A stretch of 64,000 nucleotides of DNA from Bacillota bacterium (GCA_023411575.1 JAEYOP010000049.1:8353-72352), one strand, 5' to 3'; positions 17,780 to 26,228 are shown, numbered from the stretch's first letter. Notes: generated from the letters alone by a model not told the origin. Made by a program: numbers and translations.

Positions 17780-18415
17780 ATGAGTATTACAAGCGCAATT
17801 TCCGAAAATCTCCAGCAGGGTAAGGCGAAAGCGGTGAAAGAGCTGGTCCAGCAGGCAATCGACGAGGGCATGGACGTAAAGGTGATTCTGGAAGAGGGCC
17901 TTCTGGCAGGCATGTCCATCATCGGGGCAAAATTCAGGAATAACGAAGTGTATGTTCCGGACGTCCTTATCGCGGCAAGAGCCATGAACGCCGGTTCCCA
18001 GTTGCTGAAGCCCCTGTTGATTTCCAGCGGCGTCAAGGCGGCGGGCAAGGTGGTCCTGGGTACGGTCAAGGGAGACTTGCATGATATCGGAAAGAATCTC
18101 GTCAAAATGATGATGGAAGGAAAAGGACTGGAGGTCATCGATGTGGGAATCGATGTTTCGGCGGAGAAGTTCGTCTCCACGGCAAAGGAGACTGGCGCGC
18201 AGATCGTTGCCTGCTCGGCTCTTCTGACCACGACGATGACGGAAATCAAAACAGTGGTGGAAGCGATCACTGCTGCAGGGATGAGGGACCAGGTCACGAT
18301 CATGATCGGGGGCGCTCCGGTAACGGACTCCTTCTGCAAGCAGGTCGGCGCTGACATTTATACGCCGGATGCGGCCACGGCAGCCGAAGAAGCGGCCCGC
18401 GTCTGCATGGCATAA
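17780..18415 (+). CDS. Corrinoid methyl-carrier protein (MtaC/MtbC type)
   Basis: This 211-aa cytoplasmic protein has an N-terminal four-helix cap (residues about 5-85, AVKELVQQAIDEGMD and AMNAGSQLLKPLL) and a C-terminal Rossmann-like B12 domain. The cobalamin motif DxHxxG is intact as Asp99-Leu-His101-Asp-Ile-Gly104, where His101 is the expected lower cobalt ligand. SALLTTTM and MIGGAPV complete the nucleotide-loop pocket. It shuttles methyl groups between two methyltransferases. A strong GGAGGATGAATT ribosome site precedes it. No reductive activase for the corrinoid is seen in the window, so it must be encoded elsewhere. Confidence 0.92.
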   Translation: MSITSAISENLQQGKAKAVKELVQQAIDEGMDVKVILEEGLLAGMSIIGAKFRNNEVYVPDVLIAARAMNAGSQLLKPLLISSGVKAAGKVVLGTVKGDLHDIGKNLVKMMMEGKGLEVIDVGIDVSAEKFVSTAKETGAQIVACSALLTTTMTEIKTVVEAITAAGMRDQVTIMIGGAPVTDSFCKQVGADIYTPDAATAAEEAARVCMA

Positions 18416-18495
18416 CAAACGACAGCCTGCCGGTTGGCAGGACATGGAATCCGGCAGGCGCGTACGGCTACGGACCTGCCCGGTATAAAAGGTAT

Positions 18496-18546
18496 AAAAA
18501 TCCTCAGAGCCTTGCATGCTCATGCATGCAGGTTCTGAGGATTTTT
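18496..18546 (+). terminator. Terminator after the corrinoid protein
   Basis: A long stem with AAAAATCCTCAGA on one side and its complement TCTGAGGATTTTT on the other encloses a GCATG-rich inner stem. It has a T-run on the plus strand and an A-run at the other end, so it could work in both directions. Confidence 0.8.
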
Positions 18547-18560
18547 GCGGTGCAGCCCTT

Positions 18561-18721
18561 AAGGGATGACCGAATAATAAATTCCGGTTCTTGAGCGGTT
18601 ATTTTCCGCCCTTACATCGTTGTCGTCAGTTGCAATAAAACAATTATTGCGCCTTCCTCCGCCTTGTAAGGACGAAAAATCCCTCGCTCAGGAATCCGTT
18701 TTTATTATTCGGTCATCCCTT
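18561..18721. mobile_element. 161-bp MITE-like hairpin element, complete copy
   Basis: The ends are a perfect 21-bp inverted repeat beginning AAGGGATGACCGAAT. The similarity continues inward for about 59 bp with mismatches (GAGCG, then ATTTT, then the CCGCCCTTACA / CGTCCTTACA blocks). The centre carries GCAATAA/TTATTGC. It has no coding capacity, and the whole element could fold into one long hairpin. A second copy starts at 63873 and differs at about four of 128 positions. The right end supplies the last codons and the stop of the minus-strand Uma2 fusion gene. It is either a non-autonomous transposable element or a large palindromic intergenic repeat. No target duplication is obvious. Confidence 0.75.
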
Positions 18722-19487
18722 CTATCAAATCATGGAACAGGTCGGCGACGTCGGCGGACAATCCGCTGAAAAACAGGGACTCTGCGACGGAACCTTTTTC
18801 AAACACCTTGTACTGGTCGATTTCGCAATCCTTGAACCGATAGATCAGGATGCTCTCCTGCCTTGTGTCAATGACCCAGTATTCCTTCACCCCGGCAAGC
18901 ATATAGGTATTGAGTTTGTCGATCATGTCCCTGGACCGCGTGCTTTCCGAGAGAATTTCGACCACAAGGGTCGGAGTACCCATATAGCGGCCCTTTTCCG
19001 TCACGTTGTTTTCCAGGTCGCAGGCGACAAGAATGTCCGGCTGGAAGACATCCGGTGTCTGGATGTCCTTTTTTTTCAGGCGGACGTCAAAGGGGGCCAG
19101 AAATACTCTGCATTTTTTTCCTTTAAAATAGGCATGGAAGAGCAGATGCAGTCTGCCGAGGAGCTCCTGGTGCCCTATATTCGGGGAAGAGAGCACAATA
19201 ATTTCTCCATTGAGCAGTTCCATCCGCAGGGTGCTTTTCTCCGAAATCTCCAGGAACTCCTCATAAGAGACCTTTTTGCCGCCATACTGATAATCCAGCG
19301 CTCTTTCCTTCACCAGAAAATACTGCTCGATATCAGAGACATACGGGGTCAGCCGGGCAACCTTATTGCCGTTTTTTGTGATCACCACGTCATTTTGTTC
19401 CTCGACGTAATCCAGGTATTTTCCAAAATTCTGCTTGAGCTCGGTCGCGGTAACGGTAACGCCTTCCTTATAATTAGCGGACGTCAT
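18705..19487 (-). CDS. Phd/YefM antitoxin domain fused to Uma2 (DUF820) nuclease domain
   Basis: In this 260-aa protein, residues about 8-50 (VTVTATELKQNFGKYLDYVEEQNDVVITKNGNKVARL) form a Phd/YefM antitoxin DNA-binding module. Residues about 70-250 form an Uma2-type PD-(D/E)XK domain: LRMELLNGEIIVLSSP, then PDILVACD, then TLVVEILSESTRSRD, with the Asp and Glu expected at the active site. Uma2 proteins are putative endonucleases, often expanded in genomes. The start ATG at 19487 follows AGAGGTGATTTT, with a consensus promoter and two palindromic boxes just upstream. The last four codons and the stop come from the adjacent repeat element. Confidence 0.85.
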   Translation of the reverse strand: MTSANYKEGVTVTATELKQNFGKYLDYVEEQNDVVITKNGNKVARLTPYVSDIEQYFLVKERALDYQYGGKKVSYEEFLEISEKSTLRMELLNGEIIVLSSPNIGHQELLGRLHLLFHAYFKGKKCRVFLAPFDVRLKKKDIQTPDVFQPDILVACDLENNVTEKGRYMGTPTLVVEILSESTRSRDMIDKLNTYMLAGVKEYWVIDTRQESILIYRFKDCEIDQYKVFEKGSVAESLFFSGLSADVADLFHDLIEGMTE

Positions 19488-19505
19488 AAAATCACCTCTG
19501 CTGTA

Positions 19506-19534
19506 ATTATATAGTAACAGACGGAATAACACAA
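19506..19534 (-). promoter_or_regulatory. Sigma-A-type promoter of the Phd-Uma2 fusion gene
   Basis: On the minus strand TTGTGT (19529-19534) is separated by 17 bp from TATAAT (19506-19511). The predicted transcript starts about 12 nt before the ATG and includes the ribosome site. Confidence 0.7.
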
Positions 19535-19539
19535 TAGAA

Positions 19540-19569
19540 TCGTACGATATTTCCGAAACAATCGTACGA
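19540..19569. promoter_or_regulatory. Two TCGTACGA palindromes, candidate autoregulatory operator
   Basis: The palindrome TCGTACGA occurs at 19540-19547 and 19562-19569, 22 bp apart (about two helical turns). The first abuts the -35 box of the Phd-Uma2 gene. Phd/YefM antitoxins repress their own promoters by binding short palindromes, so autoregulation is likely. Confidence 0.55.
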
Positions 19570-19592
19570 AATAAGATGCCGAAACGATCAAA

Positions 19593-20483
19593 TTAAATAT
19601 TGTTTATGTGCAATTTGTGATAAGCCCTCCTGTATTCTCCCGGAGTAATTTTCTCATACCGTTTAAACAGCTTCAGAAAGTACTTGTCATCGGCAAAACC
19701 AAGTTCCGAGGCGATTTCCAGGATATTTTTGTCCGACTCCACGAGAAGCTCCCTTGCCTTTGCGATCCTCATTTTATTAATGTATTCCTGTACGCCCATT
19801 CCCATATTTTTTTTAAAAAACCGTGAAAGGTATTCCCTGGAATAGTTGAATTCATATGCGACATTTTTAAGGCTTATCCTTTTGCTCAGATGCACCCTTA
19901 TCCACTCTGTTATTTTGGAGAGCTTTTCGCTGCTCCTGGTCGCCGTATCTGCCGATGAACCAAGGACCTGTTCTGTTAATTCCAGTATTAACGAGGTCAG
20001 TGAATAGTTTGAGCCCAAACCGGTGTAGTAGTGTGATTCTGAGATGTGCAGCAGCTGGTGAAACAAAATGCTGAGCCGCTCCATGTTAGTAACATGGAAT
20101 TTCGTGGGCAGAAGGACTTTATCCGCAAGGCCGGTAAAATACGGATCATTCTTGGCTAGAGTCAACAGCCGGTCAACTGCTTGAATTTCTTCAATTACGG
20201 ATATCTTATCCTCCGATATGAAATGCAGCCAGTAAAAAGAGGTTCCCCTGGCAGAGGGGGCATACCCTTTATGCAAACACTCCGGCCGCAAAAGCAGCAT
20301 GTCGCCCTCGTGCAGTTCGTACTTCTCTTCATTCTGCTGGATATACACGATCCCTTTTACGACAATGATTATTTCAAAATTATCGATGATTCTCTCACTG
20401 TGAACCCAACTTTTGTTCGACTCAAATATGCCTGCGGATAAAAATTTCAAGGGCTTTTTTATATGGGCTTCAATATATTGCAT
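19593..20483 (-). CDS. AraC-family transcriptional regulator with cupin sensor
   Basis: This 296-aa cytoplasmic protein has an N-terminal AraC-ligand cupin (IVVKGIVYIQQNEEKYELHEGDMLLLRP) and a C-terminal double helix-turn-helix (LSKRISLKNVAYEFNYSREYLSRFF, FADDKYFLKLFKRYEKITPGEYR). It is divergent from the GH127-GH43-GH2 gene set across 229 bp and is the obvious local regulator for those genes, with arabinose- or galactose-containing sugars as probable signals. No ideal ribosome site is seen; GGTGGCGG lies somewhat far upstream of the start. Confidence 0.88.
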   Translation of the reverse strand: MQYIEAHIKKPLKFLSAGIFESNKSWVHSERIIDNFEIIIVVKGIVYIQQNEEKYELHEGDMLLLRPECLHKGYAPSARGTSFYWLHFISEDKISVIEEIQAVDRLLTLAKNDPYFTGLADKVLLPTKFHVTNMERLSILFHQLLHISESHYYTGLGSNYSLTSLILELTEQVLGSSADTATRSSEKLSKITEWIRVHLSKRISLKNVAYEFNYSREYLSRFFKKNMGMGVQEYINKMRIAKARELLVESDKNILEIASELGFADDKYFLKLFKRYEKITPGEYRRAYHKLHINNI

Positions 20484-20586
20484 TGGTCAATATCCGCCAC
20501 CTTTTATTTATTTTATCCACTTACAAACGGAACGCTTTTTGAGATACTTGTTATATCACCTATATGTTACTCAAAGTCGGCTTGAT

Positions 20587-20609
20587 GTGCAATAATCAAT
20601 ATTTTGCAC
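20587..20609. promoter_or_regulatory. Inverted repeat upstream of the GH127 operon
   Basis: GTGCAA (20587-20592) and TTGCAC (20604-20609) form an inverted repeat with an 11-bp spacer. It lies in the divergent region between the AraC gene and the GH127 gene, about 100 bp before the latter. This is a candidate regulator site only. Confidence 0.35.
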
Positions 20610-20712
20610 TTAACAATATTGTGAACCGATGAATAAAATTATTAAAAACCAGGATAGACAACCCTTCATTTTTTTGTCATACTAATAATAGAAAAGGAGA
20701 TCGTGACAAGTC

Positions 20713-22680
20713 ATGAGCAAATTATTGAATGCAACCCCCGCACCCTTGAAAAGCGTAACCGTTTCAGACCCTTTCTGGTCCCAGTATGTGGACCTTGTGA
20801 GAAATACGGTAATCCCCTACCAATGGGAGGCGCTGAACGACCGCATCCCCGATGCGGAGCCAAGCTATGCCGTCCGGAATTTCAAGATTGCGGCGGGACT
20901 GGAAAAAGGGGAGTTTGGCGGCCTGGTGTTCCAGGACAGCGATGTGGCAAAATGGCTGGAAGCCGTGGGATACAGCCTGGAGACCCATCCCGATCCCAAG
21001 CTGGAAGCGATTGCGGACGGAATCATCGAGATCATTGAAAAAGCCCAGCAGCCGGACGGGTACCTGGATACCTACTTTATCCTCAAAGAGCCCGAAAAGA
21101 GATGGACAAATCTTTACGAATGCCATGAGCTGTATGTGGCCGGCCACATGATGGAAGCGGCCGTCGCGTATTACAATGCCACCGGAAAGCGGAAGCTGCT
21201 GGATGTGATGTGCCGTTTTGCCGATCACATCGATTCCGTTTTCGGACCGAAGCCGGAAAAGCGGAAGGGATACTGCGGGCACGAAGAGGTGGAGCTTGCG
21301 CTGGTCAAGCTGTACAAGGCCACGGGCAACGAAAAATATCTGAAATTGAGCAGCTATTTTATAGAGGAGAGAGGCAGGGAGCCCAGCTTCTTCCTGGAGG
21401 AATGGAAAAACACCCGGCAGGAGTATTCCTACTGGTCGATGAAAAAGGTCCCGGCGCCGGAGCTTCCCTACGTCCAGGCCCATAAGCCGGTCCATGAGCA
21501 GGAGGTGGCCGTCGGGCATGCCGTCCGGGCGGTCTATTTGTATACGGGGATGGCGGACATTGCGGCCGAAACGGGCGACGCGAAGCTTTTTGAAGCCTGC
21601 AGGCGGCTTTGGAAGAACATTACGGAACGGCAGATGTATGTCACCGGGGGCATCGGCTCCACCCATAACGGGGAGGCGTTCACCTTTGATTATGACCTGC
21701 CCAACGATACGGTTTATGCGGAATCCTGCGCTTCGATCGGGCTGATCTTCTTCGCCCACCGGATGCTGCAAATGGACCCGGACAGCGAATACGCGGACGT
21801 GATCGAACGTGCGCTTTACAATACGGTGCTGGGCGCCATGTCCCGCGACGGAAAGCGCTTCTTCTATGTCAATCCCCTGGAGGTATGGCCGGAGGCCTCC
21901 GAAAAGAATCCGGACAGGCGCCATATCAAGCCGGTCCGGCAGAAATGGTTCGGGTGCGCCTGCTGCCCGCCCAATATCGCCAGGCTGCTGACCTCCCTGA
22001 ATCAATACATCTATTCCGCCGGCGGGAATACCGTTTACACCCATCTCTACATCGGCGGTGAAGCCGAATTGAGCGTTGGCGCGGGAGAAATCCGGCTCCG
22101 CCAGGAAAACAATTATCCGTGGGACGGCAAAATCCGGCTTCATGTTGAAGCGTCCACAGCGGGGACGGTCGCCCTGGCCCTGCGCATTCCCGGCTGGTGC
22201 CGGAAATGGTCCGTCGCGGTCAATGGGGAAAAAGCGGACGCGAGCGCGGAAATCGTAAAAGGCTATGCAAGGTTCACCCGGGACTGGAACGCCGGCGATG
22301 TCATCGAGCTTTCCATGGAAATGCCGGCGGAAGTGATACAGGCCAATCCGAAGGTGCGCGCCGATGCGGGCAGGATCGCCCTGCAAAGAGGGCCCCTGGT
22401 ATACTGCCTGGAAGAGGCCGACAACGGGAAGAACCTGCCGGCGCTCTCCATCGACATCCGCTCCGGCCTGACCGAGGAATTGGATGAAACCCTGCCCCAG
22501 AGCATGGTGGCCATAAAGGGAAAGGCGGTGCGCGCCGGGGAGGAAGGCTGGGACGGCAATCTTTACAGGCCGTATGCGCCAAATGGGAAGAGCGTGGAGT
22601 TCAAAGCGGTTCCCTATTTTATGTGGGGCAACCGGGAGCCCGGGGAAATGCTTGTCTGGGTTCGGGGAGGTTCCTTATGA
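20713..22680 (+). CDS. Beta-L-arabinofuranosidase, GH127
   Basis: This 655-aa cytoplasmic enzyme releases beta-linked L-arabinofuranose, found in extensin and other plant glycoproteins and side chains. GH127 uses a zinc-thiolate centre. Here the equivalents are Glu337 and Cys339 (YAESCASIG) with Cys417 and Cys418 (GCACCPPN), almost the same numbering as the Bifidobacterium enzyme HypBA1. Other family blocks are AQQPDGYLDTY, YECHELYVAGH and YVTGGIGS. The ribosome site AAGGAG is 13 nt from the ATG, longer than usual. It overlaps the next gene by 4 bp (ATGA), which indicates translational coupling. Confidence 0.93.
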   Translation: MSKLLNATPAPLKSVTVSDPFWSQYVDLVRNTVIPYQWEALNDRIPDAEPSYAVRNFKIAAGLEKGEFGGLVFQDSDVAKWLEAVGYSLETHPDPKLEAIADGIIEIIEKAQQPDGYLDTYFILKEPEKRWTNLYECHELYVAGHMMEAAVAYYNATGKRKLLDVMCRFADHIDSVFGPKPEKRKGYCGHEEVELALVKLYKATGNEKYLKLSSYFIEERGREPSFFLEEWKNTRQEYSYWSMKKVPAPELPYVQAHKPVHEQEVAVGHAVRAVYLYTGMADIAAETGDAKLFEACRRLWKNITERQMYVTGGIGSTHNGEAFTFDYDLPNDTVYAESCASIGLIFFAHRMLQMDPDSEYADVIERALYNTVLGAMSRDGKRFFYVNPLEVWPEASEKNPDRRHIKPVRQKWFGCACCPPNIARLLTSLNQYIYSAGGNTVYTHLYIGGEAELSVGAGEIRLRQENNYPWDGKIRLHVEASTAGTVALALRIPGWCRKWSVAVNGEKADASAEIVKGYARFTRDWNAGDVIELSMEMPAEVIQANPKVRADAGRIALQRGPLVYCLEEADNGKNLPALSIDIRSGLTEELDETLPQSMVAIKGKAVRAGEEGWDGNLYRPYAPNGKSVEFKAVPYFMWGNREPGEMLVWVRGGSL

Positions 22681-23642
22681 GCAACAACGCGGAGGGAATG
22701 AGAATACCGAAAGCGCCCCTGTTCCGGGATCCAATCTATGATGGGGCCGCCGACCCCACCATTATCTGGAACAGGGAGGAAAAAAGCTGGTGGCTCCTTT
22801 ATACAAACAGGCGGGCCACGGCGCCGGGAACCGGAGTGTGCTGGGTCCACGGCACGGACATCGGCGTGGCCTCTTCCGACGACGGAGGGCAGAGCTGGCT
22901 GTACCGGGGCACGGTGTCGGGCCTGGAGTTCGAACCGGGCCGGAATACCTTCTGGGCCCCCGAGGTGATCTGGCAGGAAGGGTTGTACCATATGTACGTC
23001 AGTTACGTCAGGGGGATTCCCGACTCCTGGAATTACGGCAGAAAGATCATTCATTATACCAGTAAAAACCTGTGGGATTGGAAATTCGAAGCCATCCTGA
23101 AGCTTTCCTCCGACCGGGTGATCGACGCCTGTGTCTTCCAACTGCCCGGCGGCGTATGGAGGATGTGGTACAAGGACGAGAACAACAACAGTTATACCTA
23201 TGCCGCGGAGAGCCGGGATCTGTACCATTGGGATGTAGTCGGCCCTTCCGTTACGGGCATTGCGCATGAAGGCCCCAACGTATTTTACTGGAAGAACCGG
23301 TACTGGATGATCGCCGATTTCTGGAAAGGGCTTATGGTTCTCCATTCCGGCAACGGCACGGACTGGACCCGGCAGAAGGACATCCTGGATATCCCGGGCG
23401 GCAGGCCGGACGACGGCGCGTACGGGCATCATGCCGATATCCTCGTGCAGGGCGAGAACGCATACCTATTCTACTTCACCCATCCGGGAGAAGGGAATCG
23501 TCAAAATCCGGACCGGGAAAGCTATGAATGGAAGCGGACCTCGCTGCAGGTAGCAAAACTGGAACTGCTGGAAGACGAACTGGCATGCAGGCGGGACGAG
23601 CCGTTTGACTTCTGCCTGGAGCCCGGACAGGACGGGTTTTGA
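22677..23642 (+). CDS. GH43-like five-bladed beta-propeller glycosidase
   Basis: This 321-aa cytoplasmic protein has repeated WxLYYT-like blades. Seen motifs are DGAADPTIIW (the first Asp fits the general base), NTFWAPEVIWQEGLYHMYVSY, RVIDACVFQLPGGVWRMWYK and HEGPNVFYWKNRYWMI. These match the clan of GH43, GH117 and related arabinosidases and xylosidases, though I cannot name the exact family. The start ATG overlaps the GH127 stop, with GGGGAGG upstream. It probably trims the same oligosaccharides as GH127 and the GH2 enzyme that follows. Confidence 0.8.
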   Translation: MSNNAEGMRIPKAPLFRDPIYDGAADPTIIWNREEKSWWLLYTNRRATAPGTGVCWVHGTDIGVASSDDGGQSWLYRGTVSGLEFEPGRNTFWAPEVIWQEGLYHMYVSYVRGIPDSWNYGRKIIHYTSKNLWDWKFEAILKLSSDRVIDACVFQLPGGVWRMWYKDENNNSYTYAAESRDLYHWDVVGPSVTGIAHEGPNVFYWKNRYWMIADFWKGLMVLHSGNGTDWTRQKDILDIPGGRPDDGAYGHHADILVQGENAYLFYFTHPGEGNRQNPDRESYEWKRTSLQVAKLELLEDELACRRDEPFDFCLEPGQDGF

Positions 23643-23778
23643 GCAATTTAGTGCATATATTCAGCAATATGCTTCATTCTATCCTTCCGGCGGTTGCTCT
23701 ATAATAAAAACGATATGCCTAAAGAACACCATGCTGTAGATGGCTGCAGTCATAATCGGATTTCACAGGAGGATATCA

Positions 23779-26166
23779 ATGGATCAGGCGCGAAGCATTC
23801 AAAAACTGAATCTGAATTGGAAATTTTACAGGGGAAATGAGCCGAAGGCTTGGTATAAAGGTCTTGACGACTCTGCATGGAAGGATGTCACCCTTCCGCA
23901 CGACTGGTCGGTTGCGGAGCCCTTCAGCCGGGAGCATTCCAGCGGAACCGGCTATTTGCCGGGCGGAACGGGCTGGTACCGGAAAGCCTTTTCTCTGCCG
24001 GAGGAGGCAAAAGGCAAAAAAGTCTATATTACCTTCGAAGGCGTCTATAATAATTCACAGGTGTGGTGCAACAGCTATTATATCGGGAAGAGACCCTACG
24101 GCTACAGTACCTTTACCTATGACATCACGGATTTCGTGTCGTTCGGCGACAACAGGAATGTGGTTTCCGTCAAGGTGGACCACAAGGATATCGCGGATTC
24201 CCGGTGGTTTACCGGGTCGGGCATTTACCGGGACGTATACCTGACGGTTACGGATCCGGTCCATTTCGACAACTATGGCGTCTTCGTCACGACGCCGGAG
24301 GTTTCGGCCAAACAGGCAACGGCCAATGTCAACATGCGCCTGTCCAATGAAACGGACGCGGATGCGGAAGTGCGGATCAACGCCTTTCTCCTGGACGCAG
24401 AGGGAGCCACCGCTGCCGCGGCGCAGGTCACCAGGGCCCTTCCGGGAGGAGCGGGCGCGGAGATCGACCTGCAGCTCCACGTGGAGAATCCGGTATTGTG
24501 GTCCCCGGAAACGCCCTACCTGTATACGGTCGTAACGGAGATCGTCAGGAGCGGGAAAGTCGTTGATCAGGTGAAAACGCCGATCGGAATCCGGTGGTTT
24601 GAATTTGACGCTGGCCAGGGCTTTTTCCTGAACGGCGTCAACCGGAAGATCAAAGGCGTTTGCGTCCATCACGACGCGGGCTGCCTCGGGGCGGCCGTAC
24701 CGGAAAAGGTATGGGCAAGGAGGCTGAAGACCCTGAAGGAAATGGGCTGCAACGCTATCCGCATGAGCCACAACCCCCCGGCGGTGAACCTGCTGGACCT
24801 TTGCGACCGGATGGGCTTCCTGGTGATGGACGAAGCCTTCGACGAATGGGAAGGGGTCAAGAACAAGTGGTCCACGGGACATAATGTGTATCCGCCGAAG
24901 CATTTCGGCTATTATGAGGACTTCTCCCAGTGGGGCGAAACCGATATCAAGGAAATGGTCAAGCGGGACCGGAACCATCCCTCCATTATCCTCTGGAGCA
25001 TCGGCAATGAAGTGGACTATCCCAACGATCCCTATTGCCATCCTTCTTTCCTGACCATGACCGGAAACAACGACGCCGACAAGCCGGCGGCGGAAAGGGA
25101 GTACGATCCCAACAAGCCCAATGCCGAAAGGCTTGCCGCCATAGCAAAACGCCTTGTGAAGTATGTCAAGGAATGCGACACCTCCAGGCCCGTCACGGCT
25201 GCCGTAGCCTTCCCGGAATTGTCCAATCTGACCGGATATACGGACGCGTTGGATATTGTGGGGTATAACTATAAGGAAGAGTTTTACGAGGAAGACCACC
25301 GGAAATATCCGGGCAGGGTCCTTTATGGGAGCGAAAACGGCGCAAAGTATGAAGCATGGCTTGCCGTAAGGGATAACGACTATATTTGCGGCCAGTTTAT
25401 CTGGACCGGCGTGGATTTCCTCGGGGAAGCCAAAGGATGGCCGATCCGCATCTCCCAGGCCGGTTTTCTGGACCTGGCAGGGGTTGAAAAGCCGGCCTAC
25501 TACTACAGGCAGAGCCTGTGGAGCGATGAGCCCATGGCCTATCTGATTTCCTGCAGGCAGGGTACCGCATTTTCCAATGAAAATCACCGGCTGGTTGCCG
25601 GCGGACCGCACTGGAACTGGCAGGCAGGGGAAAAGGTAGAGGTGCTGTGCTTTACCAACTGTGAGGAAGCGGAGCTGTTCATCAACGGTAAATCGGCGGG
25701 AATCCGCAGTCTGCAGGATTCGCCGCAGCAATACCTGGCCTGGGAAGTGGATTACCAGGAAGGCACCGTCTGTGTCATAGCGAAAACCCAAAAAGGGGAA
25801 AGCCGTACCTGTGAATTGAAGACCGTCTCCGAACCGGTGAAAATAGCCATGCGCACGGATGCCGCGGAGCTTGCGGCCGACGGGCAGGACATCGCCCATG
25901 TTGAAATCCGGATCGCGGACGCGGCAGGACAGCCCGTTTACGGGGCGGATAGCCTGATAAGGCTCTCCGTGGAAGGCCCCGGGGAAATCCTCGGGCTGGA
26001 GAACGGCGATCCCGCCGATCTGGAGCCCTATAGCTCCAGGCAGCGGAAGATATTCCGCGGGAAGCTCCTGGCCTATATCCGGGCCGGCACCGAAGCGGGC
26101 CGGATCACCGTAAGGGCGGAAGCTCCGGGCCTGGAACCGGCGGTTGTAAACATCGACATTCTATAG
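23779..26166 (+). CDS. Beta-galactosidase-like enzyme, GH2 with DUF4982-type C-terminus
   Basis: This 795-aa cytoplasmic enzyme has a jelly-roll domain (residues about 15-170: LPHDWSVAEPFS, GTGYLPGGTGWYRK), an Ig-like domain, and a GH2 TIM barrel whose acid/base is Glu411 (WSIGNEVDY) and nucleophile Glu519 (LYGSENGAKYE). C-terminal beta domains follow, including an invasin-like module in the last 100 residues (AELAADGQDIAHVEIRI). Specificity may be beta-galactoside, or beta-glucuronide or arabinopyranoside. It follows the GH43-like gene by 136 bp, with its own AGGAGGA ribosome site and a terminator behind it. Confidence 0.9.
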   Translation: MDQARSIQKLNLNWKFYRGNEPKAWYKGLDDSAWKDVTLPHDWSVAEPFSREHSSGTGYLPGGTGWYRKAFSLPEEAKGKKVYITFEGVYNNSQVWCNSYYIGKRPYGYSTFTYDITDFVSFGDNRNVVSVKVDHKDIADSRWFTGSGIYRDVYLTVTDPVHFDNYGVFVTTPEVSAKQATANVNMRLSNETDADAEVRINAFLLDAEGATAAAAQVTRALPGGAGAEIDLQLHVENPVLWSPETPYLYTVVTEIVRSGKVVDQVKTPIGIRWFEFDAGQGFFLNGVNRKIKGVCVHHDAGCLGAAVPEKVWARRLKTLKEMGCNAIRMSHNPPAVNLLDLCDRMGFLVMDEAFDEWEGVKNKWSTGHNVYPPKHFGYYEDFSQWGETDIKEMVKRDRNHPSIILWSIGNEVDYPNDPYCHPSFLTMTGNNDADKPAAEREYDPNKPNAERLAAIAKRLVKYVKECDTSRPVTAAVAFPELSNLTGYTDALDIVGYNYKEEFYEEDHRKYPGRVLYGSENGAKYEAWLAVRDNDYICGQFIWTGVDFLGEAKGWPIRISQAGFLDLAGVEKPAYYYRQSLWSDEPMAYLISCRQGTAFSNENHRLVAGGPHWNWQAGEKVEVLCFTNCEEAELFINGKSAGIRSLQDSPQQYLAWEVDYQEGTVCVIAKTQKGESRTCELKTVSEPVKIAMRTDAAELAADGQDIAHVEIRIADAAGQPVYGADSLIRLSVEGPGEILGLENGDPADLEPYSSRQRKIFRGKLLAYIRAGTEAGRITVRAEAPGLEPAVVNIDIL

Positions 26167-26174
26167 AACGAAAA

Positions 26175-26210
26175 GAAACGCCATCCCGCTTCGTGCCGGA
26201 TGGCGTTTTT
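26175..26210. terminator. Terminator between GH2 and the convergent sensor gene
   Basis: AAACGCCATCC pairs with GGATGGCGTTT, and the stem is followed by TTTT on the plus strand. The A-run on the other side suggests it also serves the minus-strand gene. Confidence 0.85.
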
Positions 26211-26228
26211 GACGTTCCGCTTTTTTTC

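Noticed and set aside
16426..18357. A 643-codon minus-strand open frame across the PocR regulator and corrinoid gene
   Set aside because: It spans two well-supported plus-strand genes and their gap, and shows no known domain.
20764..22386. A 540-codon minus-strand open frame opposite GH127
   Set aside because: The plus strand has the full GH127 zinc motif set, so the opposite frame is a by-product.
24055..25899. A 614-codon minus-strand open frame inside the GH2 gene
   Set aside because: GC-rich codon bias in the real gene leaves the opposite frame open; there is no start signal or motif.
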